From contig NZ_AP022614.1 of the NCBI RefSeq assembly GCF_010730575.1, positions 2,976,001 to 3,040,000 on the forward strand: 64,000 nucleotides of DNA. Reading direction: 5' to 3'. Below the pieces are notes generated by a model, which did no database searches, was not told where the DNA came from, and worked only from the letters and a program-made list of their open reading frames with translations. This DNA is from Mycobacterium parmense. GTDB lineage: Bacteria; Actinomycetota; Actinomycetes; Mycobacteriales; Mycobacteriaceae. Position 1 is the first letter of the stretch. Every line of letters begins with the position of its first letter. Shown here piece by piece: positions 1 to 9,285 of the stretch. The position numbers and the translations under genes were made by a program.

Positions 1-45
1 AGCGCGGCACAGGTCAAGGCGAAGCTGGCCGAAGTCAGCGGCTGA
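1..45 (+). CDS. mrx1: Mycoredoxin-1 (glutaredoxin-like), C-terminal end only
   Basis: Only the last 14 codons and TGA stop are inside the window. The visible tail contains VKAKLAEVSG, which resembles the C-terminus of mycobacterial Mrx1 (VKAKLVKIAG). Mrx1 precedes the convergent nudC gene in M. tuberculosis (Rv3198A then Rv3199c), and the order is the same here. Mrx1 is the mycothiol-dependent oxidoreductase that reduces S-mycothiolated proteins in the cytosol. The active-site CxxC lies outside the window, so the call rests on the tail and on synteny. Confidence 0.7.
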   Translation, partial: SAAQVKAKLAEVSG

Positions 46-102
46 CGGCGCGGGGGCGGCCGCCGGCCGCTGCCGGGCCCGCATTATGGGCCGGCGGCGG
101 GA

Positions 103-1035
103 TCAGTCGCTTTCGGCCCACGATTCGATTATCACACGGGCGATCGAAATCGACCCGGGCAGAAGCAGTTTCGAGTCCGAGGCGGTGGCCCAGTCACCCG
201 CGGCGAGCGCGGCGCGCACCTCGTCGCGGGTGAACCACGCCGCCTCGGCAATCTCTCCGTCGTTGAACGCGAAATCTTCGGCCGGGTCGGCGACGGCATG
301 GAAGCCGACCATCAGCGAACGCGGAAACGGCCACGGCTGGCTGCCCAGATAGCGCACGTCGCGGACCGTCAGGCCGATCTCCTCGCGAATCTCCCGGGCC
401 ACACACACCTCGAAAGACTCCCCGGCTTCGACAAATCCGGCCAGCAGCGAGAACATCCGCTCGGGCCACACAGCCTGGCGCGCCAGAACGGCGCGGTCGG
501 CGCCGTCGTGCACCAGGCAGATCACCGCGGGATCGATGCGCGGGAACTCCTCGTGCCCGGTGACCGGGTTGACGCGCGACCAGCCCGCCCGCGCGGGACG
601 CGTCGGCGAGCCGTCCACCGAGCTGTACCTGGCCTTGTCATGCCAATTGAGCAGCGCGACGGCCGACGACACCAACTGGCTGCTGGTGTCGTCGAGGTCC
701 GAGGCGAGGCCGCGCAGGTTCACCACCTCGGCGTGCACGCCGGCGTCCTCGGGCGCTTCCAGCGGTCCCCGGATGGCCCACACGTGCCGGCCGCTGTCCA
801 GCCGGCCCAGAAACACCGCCTCCGGCGGAGGCTTGTCCGCCAGCGTCGCCGCGGCACCGAGCACCACCCGCGAGTCGGCGACGAGCACCTGGTTGCGCGA
901 ATCCACTCGCAGCAGCGCCGCATCCGGCCAGCCCGCGGCCGCCGCGTCGACGTCCGTGCGTAGCTGATCGGCGCGGTCGGCGCCGACGCGCGACAGCAGC
1001 GGAACCTCCCGCAACCGCAAATCCGCGAAGGCCAC
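103..1035 (-). CDS. nudC: NAD(+)/NADH pyrophosphatase NudC
   Basis: 310 residues, close to the usual length of about 313 for mycobacterial NudC. The enzyme hydrolyses NAD(H) to NMN(H) and AMP. The nudix box is intact near residues 200-222 (GFVEAGESFE followed by REIREEIG), and just after it is the family signature SQPWPFPRSLM that marks NADH-specific nudix enzymes. The N-terminal half is the degenerate NudC N-domain. Translation starts at GTG (M-A-F-A-D). The start codon lies immediately beyond a tandem repeat array that separates it from the upstream channel gene. It converges on mrx1. High confidence. Confidence 0.95.
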   Translation of the reverse strand: MAFADLRLREVPLLSRVGADRADQLRTDVDAAAAGWPDAALLRVDSRNQVLVADSRVVLGAAATLADKPPPEAVFLGRLDSGRHVWAIRGPLEAPEDAGVHAEVVNLRGLASDLDDTSSQLVSSAVALLNWHDKARYSSVDGSPTRPARAGWSRVNPVTGHEEFPRIDPAVICLVHDGADRAVLARQAVWPERMFSLLAGFVEAGESFEVCVAREIREEIGLTVRDVRYLGSQPWPFPRSLMVGFHAVADPAEDFAFNDGEIAEAAWFTRDEVRAALAAGDWATASDSKLLLPGSISIARVIIESWAESD

Positions 1036-1050
1036 TAGATTCCCGATCCG

Positions 1051-1265
1051 CGGCGACCCGCCGCGCCCGGCTGCGCCGCGCTCGCGATCGCCACTCGCCC
1101 CACCCGCGGCGACCCGCCGCGCCCGGCTGCGCCGCGCTCGCGATCGCCACTCGCCCCACCCCGCGACGACCCGCCGCGCCCGGCTGCGCCGCGCTCGCGA
1201 TCGCCACTCGCCCCACCCCGCGGCGACCCGCCGCGCCCGGCTGCGCCGCGCTCGCGATCGCCACT
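1051..1265. repeat. MIRU-like tandem array, 4 units of 56-57 bp, between K+ channel stop and nudC start
   Basis: Units begin at 1051, 1107, 1164 and 1221 (periods 56, 57, 57), and the last is cut short at about 1265. The core is GGCGACCCGCCGCGCCCGGC followed by TGCGCCGCGCTCGCGATCGC. On the coding strand the octamer CTAGTGGC occurs on both sides: at the channel stop (CAC TAG TGG C) and at the nudC start (CTA GTG GCC). This suggests the array inserted into an original TAGTG stop/start overlap and duplicated it. The same core forms a second array at 19487-19730. No spacers are present, so it is not a CRISPR. Confidence 0.9.
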
Positions 1266-2334
1266 AGTGCCCCGCGTTCCGGATGTACAACAGCCGGTCG
1301 GTCGCCTCGATGGCGTCCACCTCGGGCGCACCGATGCGCAGCAGGTGACCGTCGCGCACCACACCGAGCACGATGTCGCGAAGGTGCCGCGGCGATCCCC
1401 CGACCTCGGTCTGCTCGACCTCACGTTCAGCGATTGCCAGCCCCATGTCCGGTGTGAGCAGGTCCTCGATCATCTCCACGACGCTGGGCGTCGTCGTGGC
1501 CAGCCCGAGCAGCCGGCCGGCGGTCTCCGAGGAGACCACCACCGAGTCCGCTCCCGACTGCTGCAGCAGGTGCTGGTTCTCGGCCTCCCGGATCGAGGCG
1601 ACGATCTTGGCCGTGGGCGCGAGTTCGCGCGCCGTCAGCGTGACCAGCACGGCGGTGTCGTCGCGGCTGGTGGCCACGATGATCGAGACCGCGTGCTGCG
1701 CCCCGGCCAGCCTCAGCACGTCGGCCTTGGTGGCGTCGCCGTGCACCGTGACCAGGCCCGCGGTCGCCGCGTGCTCGAGCGCCGTCCTGTCGGTGTCGAC
1801 GACGACGATTTCGCCTTGCGAGGCCTCGTCACCCACGATCGCGGCCACCGCCGTCTTCCCCTTGGTCCCGTAGCCGATGACGATGGTGTGGTTGCGCACT
1901 CTGCTCCTCCAACGCTGGATCTTCCACGCCTGCCGGGACCGCTCGGAGAGGACCTCGAGCGTCGTGCCGACCAACACGGCCAGGAAGGCGATCCGCAGCG
2001 GCGTGAAGATCAGGGTGTGGGTCAGGCGCGCGGTCTCCGTGTATGGGGTGATGTCGCCGTAGCCCGTCGTCGACAGGGACACCGCCGCGAAGTAGACGGT
2101 GTCCAGGAACGTCAGCCGCTCGCCGCGCACATCGCGGTAGCCGCTGCGGTCCAGGTAGACGATGAGGGCGGCCGCGAACAGGACCACCAGCGCGATCGCC
2201 ACCCGTCGCGCGATGACGCGGAACGGGCTGCCGTGCTCCTCGGGGATTCGCAGCACGCCGACCAGTTGATGACCCGGTTGGGCCGCCAGCGTCTCGTCGA
2301 GACCGCTCAGCCTGCGCGACCTACCGTTGCCCAC
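1264..2334 (-). CDS. Two-TM potassium channel with cytosolic RCK (TrkA-N/TrkA-C) domain
   Basis: 356 residues, matching Rv3200c in length and position. Residues about 40-60 and 105-130 are hydrophobic helices flanking a pore loop with the K+ selectivity filter TTGYGD. Next comes a Rossmann RCK domain starting VIGYGTKGKT (glycine-rich nucleotide motif) with an acidic strand end VVVDTD, and a C-terminal TrkA-C domain. This is the MthK/Kch-type architecture in which ligand binding by the RCK ring gates the pore. It starts at GTG (M-G-N-G-R-S), 94 bp downstream of adnB. Its stop codon abuts the tandem array that precedes nudC. Confidence 0.92.
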   Translation of the reverse strand: MGNGRSRRLSGLDETLAAQPGHQLVGVLRIPEEHGSPFRVIARRVAIALVVLFAAALIVYLDRSGYRDVRGERLTFLDTVYFAAVSLSTTGYGDITPYTETARLTHTLIFTPLRIAFLAVLVGTTLEVLSERSRQAWKIQRWRSRVRNHTIVIGYGTKGKTAVAAIVGDEASQGEIVVVDTDRTALEHAATAGLVTVHGDATKADVLRLAGAQHAVSIIVATSRDDTAVLVTLTARELAPTAKIVASIREAENQHLLQQSGADSVVVSSETAGRLLGLATTTPSVVEMIEDLLTPDMGLAIAEREVEQTEVGGSPRHLRDIVLGVVRDGHLLRIGAPEVDAIEATDRLLYIRNAGH

Positions 2335-2428
2335 GGCGGCCCGTCATCGGCTTGACCACAGCGCACGAGACACGCACGACTCTTATGTAACCACGATCAC
2401 CGAATCCCCAATACTCGGGCAGCAGAGC

Positions 2429-5400
2429 TCACAGGTCTGCGCTCGGGGCGCCGGACGACGAGGCCAGCAACCCCGCCAGTTCACCCGGACCGGGCAGATC
2501 GCCGGGCGAGATCGTGGCGCCCGCCCGCACGTAGTAGAACGCGGTGCGCACCTTCGATTCCGGGACCCCCGACAACGCGGCCCACGCCAGCCGGTAGACG
2601 GCGAGCTGGACGGCGGCCTGCCGCACGGCCTCCGGCCCGTGCGGCGGCTCACCCGTCTTCCAGTCGACCACGGTGGCGCCGCCGTCGGGGTCGGCGAACA
2701 CCGCGTCGATGCGGCCGCGCACCACGGTGTCGCCGATCGGCATCTCGAACGGCACCTCGACCGCCACGGGGCTGCGGGCGGCCCACGACGATCCGGCGAA
2801 CGCCGCTTGCAGCGTCGCCAGCTCGCGGCCGTCGCCGACATCGGCGTCGGCGGCACCCGGCAGATCACCGAGGTCGAACAGCCACTTTGCGCCGTAGAAC
2901 TGCTGGACCCAGGTGTGAAAAGCGTTGCCCAGCAATGCATGCGGATCGGGACGCGCCGGCAGCCGATGTATCAGGCGCTGAGCCGCGCCCGCGGGGTCGC
3001 GCGCAAGATCCACCAGCGCGCTGACCGACACCTGGCCGGGCAGCGCGCGGCCGGCGCCCGCGCCCGAGTTCGCGCGCTCCGCCAGCAACGCGTCGACGTC
3101 GGCGCCCCAGCCGTCGACGTCGACGCCGGCCTGCGCGGGATCGGCGGTCATCGCCCGGGCCACCAGCTGCGCCCCGCGTTCGACGTCGCCGCGCCGTGCC
3201 GCCAACGGGTCGACGGGCCAAACCGCCTCGACGACGTCGTCGCGCAACGGGTTTCGCTCGCCGTCGGCCGGCGGGGGCGCCCAGTGGTCGACCTCGCCGC
3301 AGGGATCACCGGCGGCGGCCGACCGGTCGATGATGTCCTTGAGCTCGGAAAGGAACTCCGACGGGCCCCGCGGCTTCATGCCGGTGGCGCCCCAGTGGTG
3401 GCCGGACACCAGCAGGGTGTCCTCGGCGCGCGTGATGGCCACGTACAAAAGCCGGCGCTCCTCGTCCACCCGCCGCTGCTCGAGTTGGTCGCGATGGGCA
3501 GAGATGGCGTCAGACAACTGCTTTCGGTTCGTGACGTCCGCGGTGTCGAGCACCGGGATGCCCAGTACGCCCGCGGCGGCGCGGTCGCCGCGCAGCAGCG
3601 GTGGCAGTTGGGCGGCGTCGGTCAGCCACGTGCTTCGCGACGCGGTCGACGGGAAGATGCCACCCGAGAGATGTGCCACCGCCACCACCTGCCACTCCAA
3701 TCCCTTCGCGGCGTGCACGGTCAGCACCTGCACCCGGTCCCGCGACGCCGTCACCGAGGCGGGCGCCAGACCGTTCTCGACATCGTCGGCCACGTCGAGG
3801 AAGGCCAGCAGGCCCGCCACCGATGCCGCCGACCCCGTCGCCGGCGCATCCGTCGCGCCGCAGCGTTCGGCGTAGCCCGCGACCACGTCCGCGAAGGCGT
3901 CGAGGTGTTCGGTGCCCGCCCATGCCTCGCCCCCGGCGATCTGGGACGCCATGGCCGCGGCGCGCACTTCGCAGTCGACGCCGAGCACGCGGCGCACCTC
4001 GGCGACCAGATCGGGCAACGGGTGACCCAGGTGGTCGCGCAGCATGCTCAGCTCGGCGGCGAGCGCGCCGATGCGCCGATAACCCTCGGGGGAATAGGGG
4101 CCGGGCGGTCCCGGGTCGCTGATGGCGTCGGCCAGGCCGGCGGCGTCGACGTCCGGTCCGGCCGCGCGGGCGATCGATTCGGGCGACGGCGCCTCACCCG
4201 ACGGCGCGCCCAGTCCCGCGCCGAGGGTCAGGGCGCGCTGCCACAACGCAGCAAGGTCTCGCCCGCCGAGCCGCCAGCGCGGGCCGGTGAGCACGCGCAG
4301 CGCGGCCGCCCCCGCGGCCGGGTCGGCGACCAGTCGCAGCATGGCCACCACGTCAGCGACCTCGGGGATCGACAACAGCCCGGCCAGCCCCACGACCTCG
4401 ACCGGGATGCCGCGGGCGCGCAGGGCCTCTGCGACGGGCGCGGCATCGGCGTTGCGGCGCACCAACACCGCGGCGGTCGGCGGCTCGACGCCGTCGGCCC
4501 GGGCCCGCTGATACTGCCGGTGAACCTGGTCGGCGATCCACTCGCGTTCGGTGCGCACGTCGGCGAGCAGAGCGCACCGCACGGTGCCCGGCGGAGCGCC
4601 CGGACGTGGCCGCAGCGCATGCACGGCGACCGATCGTCGGCGCGCCTCCGCCGATATCGCGTTGGCCACGTGCAGGGTGCGCGGGGGGTTGCGCCAACTG
4701 GTCCGCAGCTCCAGCGCCGGCGCGGGGGTGCCGTCGGAGCGGGGGAAGTCGGTGGTGAACCGCGGCAGGTTGGTCGCCGAGGCCCCGCGCCAGCCGTAGA
4801 TCGACTGAATCGGGTCGCCGACCGCGGTCAGGGCCAACCCGTCGTCGACCCCGCCCCCGAACAGCGCCGACAACGCCACCCGCTGGGCGTACCCGGTGTC
4901 CTGGTACTCGTCGAGCAACACCACCCGGTAGCGGCCGCGCACCTCCTCGCCCACCTCCGGGAAATCGGCGGCCAACCGGGCCGCCGAAGCCATCTGCATG
5001 CCGAAGTCCATCACCTTCGCGGCGCGCATGCGCTCCTGCAGCGCGTCGAGCAGCGGCACCAGCTGCGCACGCTGCGTCTGGGTGTCCAGCAGCCGCAGCA
5101 GCCACTGGCTGGGGCCGCGGTCGCGTTGGCAGGGACCGGCCGGCAGCGTGTGGATCAACCGCTCCAGCTCCACGTGCGTGTCGCGAAGCTGGCGCGTGTC
5201 CACCAGATGCTCGGTCAGCTGCCCCCACAGTCGCAGCACCATCGAGGTGACCGCGGCCGGGGTCTTGTCGGTGCGCAGCTCACCGCGGTAGGCGCTGACC
5301 ACGTCGAGAGCGAGCTGCCACAACTCGGTTTCGCCGAGCAGGCGGGTGTCGGGTTCGACGGGCAACAGCAGCCCGTAGTCGCGCAGCAGCGAGCCGGCGA

Positions 5401-5755
5401 ACGCATGGTAGGTGCTGACCGCCGGGGCGCCGGCCGATTCGAAATCCGTCGCGGCGCGACGGTCCAGGTTCAGGCCGCTCAACCGGGCCAGGCGGGACCG
5501 CACCCGGCGCAACAGCTGCCCGGCGGCCTTGCGGGTGAAGGTCAATCCCAGCACCTGGCCTGGATCGGCGTAGCCGTTGGCGACCAGCCACACCACCCGG
5601 GCGGCCATCGTCTCCGTCTTGCCGGCGCCCGCCCCGGCGATCACGACGAGAGGACCGGGCGGTGCGGCGATGACCGCGGCCTGCTCGGCGGTGGGCGGGA
5701 ACAGGCCCAGCGCGCCCGCCAGGTCGGCCGGGCTGTGGGTGGGTGCGAAACTCAC
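2429..5755 (-). CDS. adnB: AdnB, lead helicase/nuclease subunit of the AdnAB end-resection complex
   Basis: 1108 residues. It is a UvrD-like superfamily 1 motor with Walker A (GAGAGKTET), motif II LLDEYQDT, motif III GDPIQSIYGWRG and late helicase motifs (VLTVHAAKGLEW, RLLYVAITRAED). A C-terminal RecB-type nuclease carries the GRIDAVF ... VVDWKTG catalytic signature. AdnB pairs with AdnA to unwind and resect double-strand breaks in mycobacteria. I chose the GTG at 5755-5753 because it overlaps the adnA TGA as GTGA and gives a length near Rv3201c (1101 aa). Open frame extends upstream but lies inside adnA. Unlike AdnA, its nuclease domain shows no obvious Fe-S cysteine set. Confidence 0.95.
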   Translation of the reverse strand: MSFAPTHSPADLAGALGLFPPTAEQAAVIAAPPGPLVVIAGAGAGKTETMAARVVWLVANGYADPGQVLGLTFTRKAAGQLLRRVRSRLARLSGLNLDRRAATDFESAGAPAVSTYHAFAGSLLRDYGLLLPVEPDTRLLGETELWQLALDVVSAYRGELRTDKTPAAVTSMVLRLWGQLTEHLVDTRQLRDTHVELERLIHTLPAGPCQRDRGPSQWLLRLLDTQTQRAQLVPLLDALQERMRAAKVMDFGMQMASAARLAADFPEVGEEVRGRYRVVLLDEYQDTGYAQRVALSALFGGGVDDGLALTAVGDPIQSIYGWRGASATNLPRFTTDFPRSDGTPAPALELRTSWRNPPRTLHVANAISAEARRRSVAVHALRPRPGAPPGTVRCALLADVRTEREWIADQVHRQYQRARADGVEPPTAAVLVRRNADAAPVAEALRARGIPVEVVGLAGLLSIPEVADVVAMLRLVADPAAGAAALRVLTGPRWRLGGRDLAALWQRALTLGAGLGAPSGEAPSPESIARAAGPDVDAAGLADAISDPGPPGPYSPEGYRRIGALAAELSMLRDHLGHPLPDLVAEVRRVLGVDCEVRAAAMASQIAGGEAWAGTEHLDAFADVVAGYAERCGATDAPATGSAASVAGLLAFLDVADDVENGLAPASVTASRDRVQVLTVHAAKGLEWQVVAVAHLSGGIFPSTASRSTWLTDAAQLPPLLRGDRAAAGVLGIPVLDTADVTNRKQLSDAISAHRDQLEQRRVDEERRLLYVAITRAEDTLLVSGHHWGATGMKPRGPSEFLSELKDIIDRSAAAGDPCGEVDHWAPPPADGERNPLRDDVVEAVWPVDPLAARRGDVERGAQLVARAMTADPAQAGVDVDGWGADVDALLAERANSGAGAGRALPGQVSVSALVDLARDPAGAAQRLIHRLPARPDPHALLGNAFHTWVQQFYGAKWLFDLGDLPGAADADVGDGRELATLQAAFAGSSWAARSPVAVEVPFEMPIGDTVVRGRIDAVFADPDGGATVVDWKTGEPPHGPEAVRQAAVQLAVYRLAWAALSGVPESKVRTAFYYVRAGATISPGDLPGPGELAGLLASSSGAPSADL

Positions 5756-8700
5756 TGCGGTTCCGTCCCGTTGGTATGGGCCGGGCAGCATGACCGTATC
5801 GGGCAGTGCGCGCAACCGTCGTTGCGCCGCGCGACGAACTGCGGCCCCGCGGTCGCCGCGGCGGCCGCCCGGACCGCGTCGCGCCATTCGTCCCGTGCCG
5901 CGGGTGTCAGCGGATCCTGTTCGCGTTCGGTGGCCCCCGCCGACCCGGCCTTGCCGACGTAGACCAGCCGCGCCCCGCCGGGCTCCCGGCCGTCGGCGAC
6001 CATCCCCTCGGCCACCGCCAGCTGGTACATCGCGAGCTGGGCGTGCTGCTGCGCGTCGTCCTTGGTGACCGGTGTCCTGCCGGTCTTGACGTCGACGATC
6101 ACCAGGCGGCCCGCCGCATCGCGTTCCAGCCGGTCGACGCGGCCCCGCAGCCGGATCTGCCCGCCGTCTTCTCCCGCCGCACCCAGGCTCCCGTCGATCT
6201 CGACCTCGACTCCCACCTGGGTCAACTCACCCCGCGTGCGCGTCCGCCAGTGTGCGAAGGCCTCGATCATCGCGCGGTGACGGGCCAGCTCGTTGGCCGA
6301 ATGCCACTGCGCGTCGAACGGCAGATGCTTCCAGGCCCGGTCGAGCCCGGCGAGCAGCTGCGCCTCGGTCTTGTCCGGTTCGGCGATCAGCGCGTGCACC
6401 ACCGAGCCGATGGTGGACCGCAGGTCGCGCGGGTTCGTTGCGCCGTGACGTTCGGCCAGCCAGCGCAACGGGCAGTCGGTCAGAGTCTGCAGGGTAGAAG
6501 GGGTGAGCGTGACGACGTCCTCGCGGCCGCGCAGCGGTTCGCTGGTGCTCACCGGCGTCAGGCCGTGCCAGCCGGCCGGGTCGGCGCCCGGCACGCCGGC
6601 TGTGGCCAGCCGGGCCAATTGTGTTGCCGCGCACTGCCGGGTGACGTCGTCGACGCTCCCGTCGGGAGCGCACACGACGCCGCGCAGCCGCCCCACCAGC
6701 GCCGCCGACGACAACACCCGCGGCGCCGCGACCGGCTGCACGAAGGCCGGCTCGCCGTCACCGCCGGCCCACCGCGCGATCTCGGAGAAGAACGCCGACG
6801 GCAGCGCGCCCTCCTGGTCGGCCCCGCCGTCGTCGCTGTCGACGGCCGTCACCAGCAACCGGCGCCGCGCCCGGCCCATCGCCGCCACCAGAAGCCTGCG
6901 CTCCTCGGCCAGCAGTGGCGCGCGCACCGAGGCGTCGGGTGTCACCCCGTCCAGCACGTCGAGCAGCCGCTGCGTGGCCAACACGCCGCCGCGCGGAACC
7001 GTGTTGGGCCACAAACCTTCCTGCAGGCCGGCGATGACGACGAAGTCCCATTCGTGTCCCAGCGCGGCGTGCGCGCTGAGCACCCTGACCTCCTCGCCCG
7101 CCGGCCCCGTCTCGGTGGGGGCGCCCGGCAGCCGCAGGGCGGCGACGTGCTCGACGAGGCCGCGCAGCGACGCCCCCGCGGTGCGGGACACATAGTCGTC
7201 GGCGATGTCGAACAATGCGGTCACCGCGGCGAGGTTCCGGGTGGCCTGGGCGCCGACCGGGCCACCGCGCTCACTCGCCGCCAGCCAGCGCCGCTGCAGG
7301 CCGCAGCGGTGCCAAGCCGCCCAGAGCGTGTGGCGCGGGTCGCCGCCGTGGGGCGGTGTCTGCGGCCCCCCACGATGGCAGCGCGCGGCCGCGTCGAGAA
7401 CGGCGCGCACCCGGTGCACGGCGCGAAACTGCGGTCCCCGTGCCGGCGCGTCGCCGCGCAGCGCGTCGACCAGCAGGCCGCCGAGGTCGCCCGGCGGCTG
7501 TGCGGGGTTGGCGCGCAGCAGCGCCCTGCGTAACTGCCGCAACGAGATCGGGTCGACGCGGCCGATGGGCCCGGTCAGCAGGGCCATCGCCTGGTCGCCG
7601 TCGAGCCCGTCGGCGGTGGCCGCCAGCACCATGAGCAACGCCCGTGCCGCGGGCTCCTCCCACAGCGATCCGCTGACTCGTGGGCAGGCCACCGGGACCC
7701 CGGCGGCGGACAGGGCCCGCGGCAACCGCGCACCGGCCCGCGGCACCGACCGGACAATGACCGCCATCTGCGACCACGGCACGCCGTCGACCAGGTGTGC
7801 GCGCCGCAGCGCGTCGGCGATCAGCGCCGCCTCGGCGTGCTCCGACGCGGCGAGGCGAACCGTGACGGACCCGTCCTCGGCCCCGGCGCCGTCGATGCGC
7901 CTGCCGGTGCCGCTGCCCGGCAACCGACCTGCGACGCCGCTGACCACCCGCGCCACCGCCGGCGCACAGCGCCGCGATACCGTCAATACCACTGTGCCAG
8001 AATCGCTTTCACCAAAGCCATCACCCAGCAGTCCGGCGGGTTCCCCACCCCGGAAGCCGAACACCGCCTGGTTGGGGTCGCCGGCGATCAACGCCAGCTC
8101 CGCGCCCGCTGCCAGCACCCGCACCAGGCGGGCCGCCTGCGGGTCGAGCTGCTGGGCATCGTCGACCAGCAAGACGCGGATCCGGGCGCGTTCGGCCGCC
8201 AGCAACTCCGGGTCCATCGCGAACGCCTCGAGTGCGGCGCCCACCAGCTCGGCGGCACCCAACGCGGGGGTGGTCGCCTGCGGCGACGCCGTCCCGACCG
8301 CCGAGCGCAGCAGCATCACCTGCTCGTACTGACGCGCGAACCGGCCCGCGGCCGTCCAATCCGGGCGGCGGCACCGACGCCCGAGCCGTTCCAGCCGCTG
8401 AGGGTCGACGCCGCGTTCAGAGCAGCGGGCCAACAGGTTTCGCAGTTCGGCGGCGAAGCCCGCGGTGCCCAGGGCCGGCCGCAGCTGAGCCGGCCACCCG
8501 CTGGCCGCGCGGGGGCCGTCCTCGAGATCGCCGGCGAGCAATTCACGGATGATGGCGTCCTGTTCGGCGCTGGTGACCAGCCGCGGGGGCGCGTCACCGG
8601 CCCGTTCGGCCGCGCGGCGCAGCACCGCGTAGGCGTAGCTGTGCACCGTGCGCACCAGCGGCTCGCGAACGGCGGCACGGCACGGGCCGTCCGGGCGCGA

Positions 8701-8925
8701 GCCGAGCAGCTTCGCCGTCAGCGCGCCGCGCTCGCGGATCCCCAGCCGGCCCGAACCCGTGAGCAGCAGAACCGATCCCGGGTCCACACCGGCGTCGATC
8801 TGGGCGACTGCGGCCTCGACGAGCAGGCTGCTCTTGCCCGTTCCGGGGCCGCCGAGGACGCGCACCAGCCCGCGGAACCCCGGCGCCAGGACCGCACGCG
8901 CCTCGGCATCCCAGGTGTATGACAT
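5752..8925 (-). CDS. adnA: AdnA, helicase/nuclease subunit of the AdnAB end-resection complex
   Basis: 1057 residues (Rv3202c is 1055). It is a UvrD-type motor with Walker A GGPGTGKSS near residues 23-31, motif II LLVDDAQQLD, motif III AGDPNQAVFGFRGG and a C-terminal nuclease with LRGRVDRLER ... VIVDVKTGRT. A cysteine in LTDCPLRWL and a C-terminal CAHCPIRSCC cluster resemble the Fe-S staple of AddB/AdnA-type nucleases (inference). The start is ATG in MSYTWDAEAR, where family similarity begins, although open frame runs on upstream. The gene is translationally coupled to adnB by a GTGA overlap. Confidence 0.95.
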   Translation of the reverse strand: MSYTWDAEARAVLAPGFRGLVRVLGGPGTGKSSLLVEAAVAQIDAGVDPGSVLLLTGSGRLGIRERGALTAKLLGSRPDGPCRAAVREPLVRTVHSYAYAVLRRAAERAGDAPPRLVTSAEQDAIIRELLAGDLEDGPRAASGWPAQLRPALGTAGFAAELRNLLARCSERGVDPQRLERLGRRCRRPDWTAAGRFARQYEQVMLLRSAVGTASPQATTPALGAAELVGAALEAFAMDPELLAAERARIRVLLVDDAQQLDPQAARLVRVLAAGAELALIAGDPNQAVFGFRGGEPAGLLGDGFGESDSGTVVLTVSRRCAPAVARVVSGVAGRLPGSGTGRRIDGAGAEDGSVTVRLAASEHAEAALIADALRRAHLVDGVPWSQMAVIVRSVPRAGARLPRALSAAGVPVACPRVSGSLWEEPAARALLMVLAATADGLDGDQAMALLTGPIGRVDPISLRQLRRALLRANPAQPPGDLGGLLVDALRGDAPARGPQFRAVHRVRAVLDAAARCHRGGPQTPPHGGDPRHTLWAAWHRCGLQRRWLAASERGGPVGAQATRNLAAVTALFDIADDYVSRTAGASLRGLVEHVAALRLPGAPTETGPAGEEVRVLSAHAALGHEWDFVVIAGLQEGLWPNTVPRGGVLATQRLLDVLDGVTPDASVRAPLLAEERRLLVAAMGRARRRLLVTAVDSDDGGADQEGALPSAFFSEIARWAGGDGEPAFVQPVAAPRVLSSAALVGRLRGVVCAPDGSVDDVTRQCAATQLARLATAGVPGADPAGWHGLTPVSTSEPLRGREDVVTLTPSTLQTLTDCPLRWLAERHGATNPRDLRSTIGSVVHALIAEPDKTEAQLLAGLDRAWKHLPFDAQWHSANELARHRAMIEAFAHWRTRTRGELTQVGVEVEIDGSLGAAGEDGGQIRLRGRVDRLERDAAGRLVIVDVKTGRTPVTKDDAQQHAQLAMYQLAVAEGMVADGREPGGARLVYVGKAGSAGATEREQDPLTPAARDEWRDAVRAAAAATAGPQFVARRNDGCAHCPIRSCCPAHTNGTEPQ

Positions 8926-9087
8926 GGCTGCATGAAAGCACCGGGGTACGACAAGTCGGGCCCGCGGGCACAGTGACTCCCGTCCCAGAAGCGGAGGGGC
9001 GGGCCGTGGGCTCCTAGTCTGGAGGCCGGAACTGACAGGCCGTCGAAGGCGACCGCGATCAGCTGGACGAATGATAGGAGGGTTCAC

Positions 9088-9285
9088 ATGGACGTCGACC
9101 GTGGCTTTCCCATCGACGAACCGCCCGAAGCCGACGCCGCCGAGCAACAGCGACCCGCCGACGGCGACGACCAGGCCGGCTTGGACACCGAATACCTCGC
9201 CGCCGCGGACCGCGAGGCCAACGAGGCCGACGTGATGGAACAGGCCTACATCGTCGACGTCGACGACGAGTGGGACGACCGCTGA
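9088..9285 (+). CDS. Small acidic conserved hypothetical protein (Rv3202A-like position)
   Basis: 65 residues, very rich in Asp and Glu, with no membrane segment or cysteine. It ends YIVDVDDEWDDR. A near-perfect Shine-Dalgarno (AGGAGG at 9076-9081) sits 6 bases before the ATG, so translation is credible despite the small size. It is divergent from adnA. Its last 16 bases overlap the GTG start of the downstream lipV, suggesting co-translation. The function is unknown. Its position matches a small hypothetical gene between adnA and lipV in other mycobacteria. Confidence 0.75.
   Translation: MDVDRGFPIDEPPEADAAEQQRPADGDDQAGLDTEYLAAADREANEADVMEQAYIVDVDDEWDDR

Noticed and set aside
1051..1265. Possible CRISPR array
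   Set aside because: Units are contiguous with no unique spacers, and no cas genes are present. Tandem repeats of the MIRU type explain it. The same applies to 19487-19730.
2327..5962. A 1211-codon open frame antisense to adnB
   Set aside because: Its peptide is Arg/Gly/Pro/His/Gln-rich with no domain, while the opposite strand encodes all helicase motifs. It is a GC-driven shadow frame.
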